The notes under the pieces: generated by a model
The model's database searches: none
What the model was told of the DNA's origin: nothing
Seen by the model: only the letters and a program-made list of their open reading frames with translations
Position numbers and translations under genes: made by a program
Part shown: positions 48,654-58,808 of the stretch, in pieces
How the letters are laid out: each line of letters opens with the position of its first letter
Position numbering within the stretch: position 1 is the first letter of the stretch
NCBI GenBank assembly: GCA_028554795.2
Contig: CM068828.1
Location: 12,296,314-12,360,313, forward strand
Reading direction: 5' to 3'
Source: Sinohyriopsis cumingii
Taxonomy: Eukaryota > Mollusca > Bivalvia > Unionida > Unionidae
DNA length: 64,000 nt

Positions 48654-49562
48654 CAAAATGCTTAATGACACAATGGTTGAGGTCCATAACTACTGACCCC
48701 ATTACATACCAAAATGCTTAATGACACAATGGTTGAGGTCCATAAATACTGACTCCATTATATACCAAAATGCTTAATGACAGTGATTAGGGTCCATAAC
48801 TAATGACCCCATTACATACCAAAATGCTTAATGACACAGTGGTTGAGGTCCATAACTACTGACCCCATTACATACCAAAATGCTTAATGACATAATGGTT
48901 GAGGTCCATAACTACTGACCCCATTACATACTAAAATGCTTAATGACAGTGATTAGGGTCCATAACTACTGACCCCATTACATACCAAAATGCTTAATGA
49001 CACAATGGTTGAGGTCCATAACTACTGACCCCATTACATACCAAAATGCTTAATGACAGTGATTAGGGTCCATAACTAATGACCCCATTATATACCAAAA
49101 TGCTTAATGACACAGTGGCTGAGGTCCATAACTACTGACCCCATTACATACCAAAATGCCTAATGACACAATGGTTGAGGTCCATAACTACTGACCCCAT
49201 TACATACCAAAATGCTTAATGACAGTGATTAGGGTCCATAACTACTGACCCCATTATATACCAAAATGCTTAATGACACAATGGTTGAGGTCCATAACTA
49301 CTGACCCCATTACATACCAAAATGCTTAATGACAGTGATTAGGGTCCATAACTAATGACCCCATTATATACCAAAATGCTTAATGACACAGTGGCTGAGG
49401 TCCATAACTAAATGACCTCAATTATATACCCAAATGCTTAATGACATGGTTGAAGTCCATAACTAATGACCTCAATTATATACCAAAATGCTTAATGACA
49501 CAATGGTTGAGGTCCATAACTACTGACCCCATTATATACCAAAATACTTAATGACACAATGG
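48654..49562. repeat. 54/56-bp satellite array, block 2
   Basis: About 16-17 units. Here the typical forms are 'ataccaaaatgcttaatgac' with 'acaatggttgaggtcc' or 'agtgattagggtcc', a slightly different sub-family from block 1. It stops abruptly at the TTAA of the MITE. Confidence 0.95.
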
Positions 49563-49566
49563 TTAA

Positions 49567-50183
49567 CACATTAACCCCTGGAGGTTTTTGTCATTTTCAT
49601 CTGAAATTCGAGTAGGAAACATATTTTGAAAGCTATTTCTGAATAAATCCTAAAACACCAACTTCCATGTGATCTTCCAATACCATAATGCCTAGTTGTG
49701 TTAGAAACATCGTTTTCCATTGGCTATTTGGCTCACACATGAGTAGAAGGGTAAAAGATGGAGTTCTTTTTTTCTTTTTTTTTTTGCTTAACGGACCCAT
49801 TATTTTTGTACTGAGACCACTCTTTATTCCAAATGCCCATCTTATTCTACTTTTTGCAAGGGTTCATCTGTGTGTTTGCAGTTCATACTGGTCTGTTTTA
49901 GATCTGAGACCAAAAAGTCTAAAATCCAGACACAAAATCGGATTCCGACCACAAGCGAATTTTGGGTAGAAAAAAAATCGGGTCCAAAAAATGAGGTTTT
50001 TCCCTCTGTATTTTGTAGTGCAACAAGAAATTCCAAATTTTTTGGTATCATTGTAGAGCTACATCTGTCTACCTTTCTATAATACCACCCACTTTAGTGT
50101 ATCATACATGACCTTGACGCTACAGAGCTTGGCACTAAGCTACTACCTCCTGCCACTTAAACTCGTCACCAGGGGTTAATGTG
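49567..50183 (+). mobile_element. TTAA-flanked (piggyBac-like) MITE inside the satellite
   Basis: TTAA at 49563-49566 and 50184-50187 bound 617 bases. Termini are cacattaacccctgg and ccaggggttaatgtg, a perfect 15-base inverted repeat. Removing the element and one TTAA restores a satellite unit ('cacaatggttaaggtccata'). This is the best-preserved copy in the window and defines the family ends. No transposase. Confidence 0.92.
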
Positions 50184-50187
50184 TTAA

Positions 50188-50335
50188 GGTCCATAAATAC
50201 TGACCCCATTATATACCAAATTGTTTAATGACATTGGTTTAAGCCCATAACTACTGACCCCATTATATACCAAAATGCTTAATGACACAGCAGTTGGGAT
50301 CCATAACTACAGACCTCACGATACACTCAACTGCT
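50188..50335. repeat. 54/56-bp satellite array, block 3 (end)
   Basis: Two to three further units, then decay into unique sequence near 50335. Confidence 0.9.
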
Positions 50336-51418
50336 GCATAACAAGAATGATCAAAAACTTTGCATCATGACTTGATAATACAGTTGGAGAACAATGGAGA
50401 AGCAAATTTTCTTAAAGTGTTTTGATTAGTGATGCAGTTTAATAAAAACTTTTCTTGTATAAAAATATAACAAAACCAACTCTCCATAACATACATATAA
50501 AATCCTTGAACGGATACTACATAAGTATTTTTCCATTTTATAAACTGGCACAAATACACTGATACATGGCCAATAGAAATAACATATTTATACATAAATC
50601 AAAAGGAAAACCCATTTAAACGACTGTAATCAATGGACAACAACTGACTGAAGAGCCAGTGTCATTAAATGCAACTATTCTTCCAAATCAATGGGATATC
50701 TTCAAATATTACAGGTATCAAAACCAGTGTGTAGATAATTTAAATAGGACTAGTTCAGAAACAATGTATTCAGGACAAGGTGAACAAGTAATCATAACTT
50801 TGGCACACTTGACTTTTGATTAGGCCTTGATACAGGTATAGAAGATGCTGACATGGCACTATTCTGATCCTGAAAAGCCTCTGGTTTTGATTTACCATAC
50901 TGAACAGTGAACAGTGGCAGAGGTCTAGATATGAATTTAATCAAATGAGTACTTGTACTCCTAAGTTTAGAACAAATTAGGTGTGTGTGTGTGTGTGTGT
51001 GTTTAAATTCAGAGTTATTTTGTGAACATCATAAAACTCCAACATGCCATACCAGACAGAGTTGTAATCATCAGAATGACGAACATGCAGTTTGGAATTC
51101 ATTGAATGGCTTAGTGACCCAATCTAACTCAAGAAGTCTTCAATTATATCACTCAATCTGAGTTTGTTCTCATAATAATGATCAAGTAATATAATTTAAA
51201 ATGTACACAGAACATCTGGAGCTTGCACAGTGTTAGGAATGCCTGGACTCTTATTTTAATTGATGTCTTGATCTGTACCAACTGTAGAAAATCATGAATC
51301 CAATAAAAATCTCAATCTTTTGGATCAATGTTGATACTAGATAGCTTTGCATCAATTTGGATGATTTCTGTTATCTGATACTGAACACAGTTTACAATGT
51401 TGTCAGATTGGTTGAAGT
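50336..51418. other. Non-coding, nothing recognised
   Basis: Contains a (GT)n of about 10 units at 50982-51001. No exon found. Confidence 0.4.
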
Positions 51419-51426
51419 ATATAGAC

Positions 51427-51621
51427 CAGAGGTGCACAACCTTTCTCGGCCAAGGGTCAGATTGCATTTTCTAAGACCAATCGAGGGCTGCAAACACTAA
51501 TTTCTTTAATATAATTACTGTTCACGGGCCAGATTTGTGTTGCTTTAATTTGCCCTGAGGGCTGGGCAGAACATGTTCATGGGCCAGATCTGGCCTGCGG
51601 TCCAGGGGTTATACACCACTG
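51427..51621. mobile_element. hAT-type MITE with perfect 8-bp target duplication
   Basis: 195 bases with ends CAGAGGTGCACAACC and (reverse complement) CAGTGGTGTATAACC, flanked by the exact 8-base duplication 'atatagac' at 51419-51426 and 51622-51629. CAG(A/T)G termini plus an 8-base duplication are diagnostic of hAT transposons. Internally it has 'gggccagatttgtg' and 'gggccagatctggcc', short repeated motifs typical of hAT subterminal regions. Confidence 0.9.
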
Positions 51622-51949
51622 ATATAGACCCTAGGGTATTCTTTATATTATGAATATCCCTGAAGTGTTTTTTTTTAATTCTCACTTGTAATTCCCTTTT
51701 CATTCTTACTGGTGTGCTTACGTTCAGACTGATACACTGGCTGCAAAACAGTATGTCATGACAATATATAAATAATTGTCATGTGACTGAAAATGCACCT
51801 TCGCCAGTGGCTAGGGGTATAAAAACTTCTCACTGACAAGATATCGTGGTCACTTAAATAAATGAATCAACAAGACCATTTTCCTTTGTACTGATAACAT
51901 AGTTTATATCGATTAAATACATCATTCTAAAACATGGTTTGTGTGATTT

Positions 51950-52272
51950 GTGTGTGATTTAGATTTTTAACATAGCTTTAACATTGTTAGTCATATCACT
52001 ACAATGTCTACAGTGTGGCAGTTTATAGTGATGTCTAGTGCTGTTGCATCGTGGCATCATGCCAGACATGTAGCATCATGTCCCACCCAGTCACATTATC
52101 CATACACCAAGCTGACCAGTCCTAACACTAAACTCTAAATGCTCAGTGCCAAGCAAAGCAGCTGCTATTACCATTTTTATAAGTCTTGGGTATGACTCAA
52201 CCAGGCTTCAAACCCGAGACCTCCTGCATCTGAGGCGGACACTAGAACCACTTAGGCCACTGGAGCAGTCAA
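51950..52272 (-). mobile_element. tRNA-derived SINE (family 1), copy 4
   Basis: The same order as the other copies on the minus strand, with head 'gccactggagcagtc' at the right and 3' end 'gatttttaacatagcttta' at the left. There is a small insertion (gttgcatcgtggcatcatg) in the core. Confidence 0.88.
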
Positions 52273-52751
52273 ACATGGTCTAACTAAATGCTTAAAGTAT
52301 CAGTTTTGCTTAATTCAAACTCATTAACAAATCTGTATTGTTTTTCCTCAAATTTTTCTACATAAAACATTCTTCTTATCTACAGCTCTGTATTATGAAC
52401 ACATCTGCAGATGTGACTGATCCAGATATAATGTTGTACAAATCAGATCAGGGTCTATGCTGTTCATTCTTGCCATGATTTCAAGCAAACATGTAGTACA
52501 TTAGGCAACAAACATGGATCTATGCTTTTCACAATTAGACATGGAACAAATATGGTGTCATTTGTATATCTCTCTAATGTGACCATGACCTACCTTCATT
52601 TATCTCTCAATTCTGCTGATATGCATATCCTCCTTCAATACATTTAAAAAATACCCGTCCTTCACTGTGCAATCAGTACCAGTATGGTCATGTCACTTGT
52701 TAGGCAACAAGCACCTAAGCTGCTTGTTGAAATGGGTGATTAAGATTTAGG

Positions 52752-52905
52752 ACAGATGCACAGAAACATACTGACGCTCCACCATAAGAGAATTACAGTG
52801 GATAACTGTTTAGGACAGATGCACTGAAATGATACTGACACTCCACCATAAGAGAAGTACAGTCGATTACTATTAGGACAGATGCACAGAAATGACACTC
52901 CACCA
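52752..52905. repeat. ~67-bp tandem repeat, 2.5 copies
   Basis: 'taggacagatgcac(a/t)gaaa' followed by 'ctccaccataagaga' recurs at 52748, 52811 and 52872. Confidence 0.88.
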
Positions 52906-52917
52906 AAAGGGAGCTGC

Positions 52918-53110
52918 ATTGGAACAATAGTTAGTATGCTGAACTGGCAATCAAAAGGGTGTGGGTTTAAATCCAGCAATCAGATCAGACCAGGTCACCT
53001 ACCTGGTAAGGCACTCAATGACTCAGCACTAAATAACCTATTTGTGTTACTGTGCTGTAAAATACTGAGCTAAACCATCAAGACAAACCCATGAATTACA
53101 TCTGGTAGTG
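52918..53110 (+). mobile_element. Possible tRNA-related SINE (family 3)
   Basis: 'acaatagttagtatgctgaa' (A-box-like) and 'gtgtgggtttaaatccagc' (B-box-like) are spaced as in a tRNA, with 'ctggtaaggcactcaatgac' following. There is only one copy in the window, so this rests on the promoter-like boxes alone. Confidence 0.4.
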
Positions 53111-53379
53111 AAAAGACCTAATTAACTGCACAAGCCAAAGACACTTCAACAACAGACAGTTTCATTTGAAATAGGACATCTCTATACATCAATATCTATA
53201 AACATTAAGGGCCAAATGTTATAAGATTTATATGTTATCTCAAGATCATCACTAGTATCACTGAGTACTTTAAAATTTCAATAACTAATCTAAAGAAAAA
53301 ACCATGAATAAGTTAGGAGTTACAGGTCGGTGGAAGGGTTCACACGGGCTGTCAGAAGGACAGCCAAACAGGATGCATG

Positions 53380-53860
53380 ACTACTGTAAATGATGTTGTG
53401 AAATGCAGGAAATCAGTTGAAAATTCGTCTCATCATTACAAAGCCCCATGCCAAGTTTGGTTGACAAACAGCAAGCCTTGGTAAAGTTCTGTTGCAGAAA
53501 CAAAATTCAAGAAAGCTGGCAATATGAAAACCTAACTCCTGTAAATGATATTATTGGTCACTGGATATCAAACTCAATTAAGGTCTCATCAACATAAAGC
53601 CATATACCAAATACTGTTTAACTCTAGCAAACCTTGGTAATGCTATCTTGCAGAAACCTAAGCCTAGAGGATAAATAACTCTTGAAAACCAAACGTAGGA
53701 GGAAGGATAACTCTTGCAAACCAAAGTTTGGAGGATGAATAACTCATGCTAATGATGTTATGGAAAAATTAAAACTGAACTTGCTCAAGGTCTCATCAAA
53801 TATTCTGATATCTTCACTTGTCACATGACAGCTTTGATATGAAGTTTATTTGACCCATTT
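53380..53860. repeat. Degenerate ~160-bp tandem repeat
   Basis: 'gtaaatgatgtt(g/a)t', 'tcatca...aaagcc(c)cat', 'agcaa(g/a)ccttggtaa' and 'ttgcagaaac' recur in order about 160 bases apart, with short 40-base repeats (ggaggatgaataactc-like) at 53660-53750. Confidence 0.55.
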
Positions 53861-53957
53861 AAGATTTTGATACGTTATCTTGTAGGTGTGTGTATTGCCA
53901 GCTGAAATTATATTCAACATATCGAGATCCAGATGACTGTATAACAATATGTATCAA

Positions 53958-54208
53958 TATGTTGTTGTTGTAGGGTTTAATGCCATTTTTCAGCATACGA
54001 TAGGCTAGAATGGCGGCCAGTATTAATGGTGGAGGAAGAACCTGGAAAATTCCTGGAAAGAACCACTGACCCTCGAGAAGCTACTGGCAAGCTTTCTCAC
54101 ATACCCACTTTGGCCGAAACCAAGACTTGAACCCAGGCAGACAGAGGTGAGATAGCAGTGATCCGTAAAAGAGAGCGCTTTAGACCACTCGGCCACTCGG
54201 GGCCCCGT
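53958..54208 (-). mobile_element. tRNA-Leu/Ser-like SINE (family 2), copy 2
   Basis: The minus-strand head reads GAGTGGCCGAGTGGTCTAAA (A-box region as in tRNA-Leu/Ser), then CCTGGGTTCAAGTCTTGG (B-box). The body matches 23019-23265 ('ggcggccagtattaatggtg', 'agctactggcaagctttctc'). An open frame on the minus strand across it (...VAEWSKAL...) is SINE-derived, not a gene. Confidence 0.88.
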
Positions 54209-54837
54209 ATCGATATGTATTGCTGCCAATGCTACCATTATGACAACAATGTAGTAATAAAGTTTTATTATAACAAACAACATGTTCCACCAACTGTGTT
54301 TCTCCTTATTTAAAAAGAAATGAGTAGGGTCATGTTCAGGTAAGAAATGAGAATTATGATTTGGATAATGAAACAAGAAAAAAACAAAAAAAAAAAAAAA
54401 AAAACAACAACCTGAAATTAGATTTGGCTTGATCTCTAAAGATTGATAGGCTTCAATGCCGGTTAAAAGACTGGATTTCAGCTTACAAACCCAATTTTTA
54501 AGAATGGTGTGGACACAGCAGATGAAATGGATACAGAAAACAAACTGGGGCCAATATTCAAAGACGGATGATTGAAAATAACTGATGACTCTGCCATAAA
54601 AAGGCTAGTGTTTGACTTGCTAAAGTAAAATTTCTTATTTCCATATTAGGTTTTGCATTAAGCTAGTTACTACCAGTCCAACTAATGTACATTTACTGGT
54701 GAAATATCATTGTGAAAGGATTGTACCGATACAAATTGCAATACAGATGTGTGCCAATGTGTACCCCTACCCCTCGATATTTTGATAATATTGTAGCACC
54801 CCTATTATGTAGTGAAATAATGTGTGTATGTGATATA

Positions 54838-55208
54838 CATTTTTAATGTATCTAGAACATTTTTAATCATATCACTATGACATCCGCAGTGTGGCAGTTT
54901 ATAGTGATGTCTAGCACTGGGGCATCATGCCACAGGCATTTATCATCATATCCCACTCAATAACTATCCTGACACAAGGCTGGCCAGTCCAAGCACTGCC
55001 ACAGGCATGTAGCATCATATCCCACTCAATAATTGTATCCTGACACAAGGCTGGCCAGTCCAAGCACCTCTTAATGCTGAGCGCCATTAGTGAGGCAGCT
55101 GCTAGTACCATTTCTTTTTAACTCTTTGGTATAACTAGGCTGGGGTTCAAACATACAACCTCTTGCATTCAAGGTTGATGCTCTAACCACTTAGACAACC
55201 TTAGCGAT
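54838..55208 (-). mobile_element. tRNA-derived SINE (family 1), copy 5, core duplicated
   Basis: Same family as the copy at 19133, but the central core is tandemly duplicated: 54930-54998 and 54999-55069 both start 'ccacaggcat' and include 'aggctggccagtccaagcac'. The head at the right (ctctaaccacttagacaac) is diverged. Confidence 0.88.
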
Positions 55209-56071
55209 AGTGAAATAATATTCCGGCTAGGATAATACACAAGATTGGTGCGCCCATACCCATCCATTACAATCAATATTACTAGTTTCCATTAAAATTC
55301 TTGGCTAATACTATGTATCTTTATTCCAATTTATTGAAAAAGTCGCATCCTTTTGAAATGTCACACTCAGAACCTTACTTTTATGAAATTTTATAGACTG
55401 CTGTATTATTTCAATCTTTCATCCACCAAGGATTGCAAAACTGATTTCATAAATTTCATATGAACTGAACACTCAAGTAAGATCCTCAATTTAAATTATT
55501 AAACTCTTTGCAGATCAATAATAAAATGTCTTGTATGTTTGCTCCGGGAGAGAAATATAACCTCAGGAAGTCACCAGCTATCAGTAAAAGGTATCTAGTT
55601 ACAAACCCATTCCTCATACACCTACTGTATGCATCCACAAAGAGAACTTATCAAAATGAATATTGAATGCAGCAGGAGGTAACGGTAATGACAACATAAT
55701 TAATCAAATTGAATGCAAACTGAGAGACAATGATGCTGACTATACAACTTGTCAAAATGAAGACTGCATGCATATTGAGAGAAAATGGTGAATATGTATA
55801 ATTATATCAGCCAAGTCGAAAAGTTTATTAATTGAGCTGTCTTTCAGTCAAGTATTTTTATACCATGCTTCATTCAGTGGTGCAAAAACTTTGCCCCATA
55901 GTAGTAACATTTGAGCACTGGGAAATTAAAGATTTTCATTTAAAATATAAATCACATTATGTCTTAAACTATCCAACAGATGTCGCTCTTATTTCAAATT
56001 TTTATAATCATGTGATTAGAGCTGCATTCCTTCCCAAAAACAATTTTTACTATTACAACTGCGTTTTCTGC
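55209..56071. other. Non-coding, nothing recognised
   Basis: AT-rich. An 82-codon open frame at 55832-56080 runs into repeat C and has no motif, so I leave it uncalled. Confidence 0.4.
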
Positions 56072-56440
56072 AGCACCTAGTCTGAGTCTCCTCTGACCAT
56101 TGTCACCCCATTTTTGATATTTGGACATTTATGTTGGGGTGAAGGGTTAGAGTCCATTCCCTATCAAAAAGTTGGAATTCGCCAACACCAACCGGCTCAG
56201 CAAACTTGAACGACCTTTCATTGAGATATACCTGCATGAAATCGATAGGAATATGATTTATTTTCTCAGAAATTGCAAATCATAGCATTCATTATGTCTT
56301 TAATCCGCTGACAGATGAGACAAAAGTACATCGTTGCTGAAATCTGACCTGGATCTGGCCATTTGCATTCCTAGTCATGTGACTACACAACTTTCGCAAC
56401 CTACATGTCAATGACATCAGAGGTCATACAGTCACGACTA
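56072..56440. repeat. Dispersed repeat C, copy 2
   Basis: Matches 33508-33905 along its length in the same orientation, lacking about 36 bases after 'ggaattcgcc'. Confidence 0.88.
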
Positions 56441-56639
56441 CATTCCAAGTGCAAATATATCCTCCTTACTGCACTCAAAATGAAATAAACATTATATTCC
56501 ATAGCATCTTTTTGAAAATTACAATTGAACGACTTCATATTTTCCCCTCATTATGACAGATTCCAAACATTCAATGACAGAACAGAAACACTTGCAGATG
56601 ACAACACGCTGCTCCCTTGCTGCTGAAATCAGATGTACT

Positions 56640-57026
56640 TCATGTAGAATTGACATAGATAAATCCAGCCATCATCATGAAATTTAGTAGAATCAAAAAA
56701 AATACCAAAATCTGCTCATTCCAGACTAAATGGAAAAGTTGTTGCAATAAACGTTCATTCACAATATGATACAAAATTTCAATTTTAAGTAGACCAAAAC
56801 ACCATTTTCTTTCCAAAGTGATGTTTAGTGTGCGACAAAGTTCAAATTTATCTGGGCGGAGTTTTAATAATGTTGTTGTGTACTGATGAATCTGCGCTTG
56901 TGTATCTAGTTTTGAATACAGCATAAATTCAGCTACTTTGTTTCTTGATGTTTTGTCGGATGGATCTATTGTACTCCCAAGGTCATGCAGTATATCCATC
57001 CGAAAAACTCGTTCATATTTTCCCAT
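56640..57026 (-). other. Unidentified 128-codon ORF
   Basis: The N-terminal two-thirds read like an ordinary soluble protein (MGKYERVFRMDILHDLG, KTSRNKVAEFMLYSKLDTQ, LRPDKFELCRTLNI). The last part is AT-driven and hydrophobic (ILVFFLILLNFMMMAGF). A 'tttatag' acceptor-like site lies about 20 bases upstream, but no clear donor is seen. I do not recognise the family. It could be an exon, a decayed retrocopy or chance. Confidence 0.3.
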
Positions 57027-57042
57027 ACAAATGCAGTAACCT

Positions 57043-57125
57043 ATAAATACCAGGAATGAATATATACTTAAATACCAGGAAAAATGTTACATGTATACTT
57101 AAATACCAGGAAAGAAATTTACAGG
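57043..57125. repeat. ~30-bp tandem repeat, 3 copies
   Basis: 'aaataccagga' recurs at 57044, 57070 and 57101 with 'atatactta/gtatactta' between. Confidence 0.85.
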
Positions 57126-58222
57126 TATTACTCCAAAGAATTTGTACACAGATACAGCATGTATTTAGATGTGCTAAATGGATTGCACTCTATGTAGTTT
57201 ATTATGTACATTGTAGATAAATCAACATATGAATCATTGCTGATCCTGCTCAAGGTCTGGTTATGTAGGTCATCTAAATATAACGGAGAAATGCTTCAAA
57301 TTACTATATTCATGTATAGCTGTAAATGTTATCTTTTAATATTATCAATTAGCAAATGGCTAGAAACACTATTCTTTCTAACAATCTAACATTGTAATAA
57401 ATTGGCAAAGGCTGCACCTTAATATTCCAATTCAATCTGGACAACAAAAAGTCCAATTTGGATCCCAAATTAAGGAATGAACAGAAGTCGATTTGCATTT
57501 CCTCACTGATAAGAGCTGTCAAAAGTATGCACTATGGTAGGCTGGTTTGAATACATACTATACATGTATGCAAGACAAATTATGCTATTGTAGACTATTA
57601 AATGTATAACAACAATACAAGGTCACTGCAGACAGAATGCTAAATCTCAAACCATAAAGGTGACAAAAAATTACCATGTTTAAAGCAGAGGGCCATGAGA
57701 TTACCGTACTGAACACACTTTTGCATAGAGATTAAGACAGTTGGTTTTTCACACCTTACCACAGAAGAAAAAATGACTCATCATAGCAAACAGGGAATGG
57801 CTATACACCCCTACACAACCCAACCCAATGCCCCCACCAAACTGTATTTAGTGGCAATGTTTCCAGAGACTATTTTCACTGTATGTTACATATCAAGGAT
57901 AGCTACAATTGAATGCACTGCCTTCTATCATTAACAAATAATGTCATTAAATGTAACACTATGTTTAAGCTTAGTTTCATGCAGGAGTGATCACCAACCA
58001 CTACCGACTGACTGACTCAGGTATTACCTCTTCCATTTAATGACATGGCAACTTAACTTTTGGTACAAAACAGTCTATGAACACAGAGGCAAGAAAGCCC
58101 ACAATACTGTGAAAAACTTAAAAACACTAAAATACATCATTACAATAAAGTGTCATTTTGGCCAAAGGTGGAATTCTGTTTAAAGTCTACATGTTATCAT
58201 ATTAATCACCATTGGCATCTCA
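57126..58222. other. Non-coding, nothing recognised
   Basis: No exon or repeat family identified on either strand. Confidence 0.4.
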
Positions 58223-58226
58223 TTAA

Positions 58227-58804
58227 CGCATTAACCCCTGGTGACGAGTTAACGTGGCAGGAGGTAGTAGCCTACTGCTGAGCTCTGCAGCATCAAGGTC
58301 ATGCATGATACACTAAAGTGGGTGGTATTATAGAAAGGTAAACAGATGTAGCTCTACAATGATACCAAATAATCTGTAAGTTCTAGTTGCACTACCAAAT
58401 ACAGAGGGAAAAACCTCATTTTTTGGACCCAATTTTTCTCCACTCAAAATTTGCCCATGGTCGGAATCTGATTTTGTGTCCAGATTTTTTACTTTTTGGT
58501 CTCAGATTTAAGGCAGATCGGTATGAACTGCAAACAGACAGATGAACCTTTGCAAAAAGTAGGATAAGATGGGCATTTGGAATAAAGAGCAGTCTTGATA
58601 TGAAAATAACTCCCAACTTTTACTCCTCTGCTCATGAGATACAAATAGCCAATGAAAAACGATGTTTCTAACACAACTAGGCATTCGGTTATTGGGAAAT
58701 CACCTGGAAATTGATGTCTTAGGATGTTATCAGAAATAGCTTTCAAAATGTGTTTCCTACTCGAATTTCAGGCAAAAACAACAAAACCTCCAGGGGTTAA
58801 TGTG
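58227..58804 (-). mobile_element. TTAA-flanked (piggyBac-like) MITE, reverse orientation
   Basis: TTAA at 58223-58226 and 58805-58808 bound 578 bases. Ends are cgcattaacccctgg and ccaggggttaatgtg. Internal marks of the family are reversed relative to 49567-50183 (for example 'aacacaactaggcattcgg' and 'ggcatttggaataaagagc'). Confidence 0.92.
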
Positions 58805-58808
58805 TTAA

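Noticed and set aside
47220..49562. TTAGGG in 'gattagggtcc' as interstitial telomere repeat
   Set aside because: It occurs once per 54-base unit and never in tandem.
54023..54376. 117-codon minus-strand ORF (VAEWSKAL)
   Set aside because: It is a translation of the SINE family 2 head and body.
58416..58746. Minus-strand ORFs (LFIPNAHLILLFAK type), also at 35879-36186 and 49688-50082
   Set aside because: The same peptide appears in every MITE copy because it is MITE sequence; no transposase motif is present.
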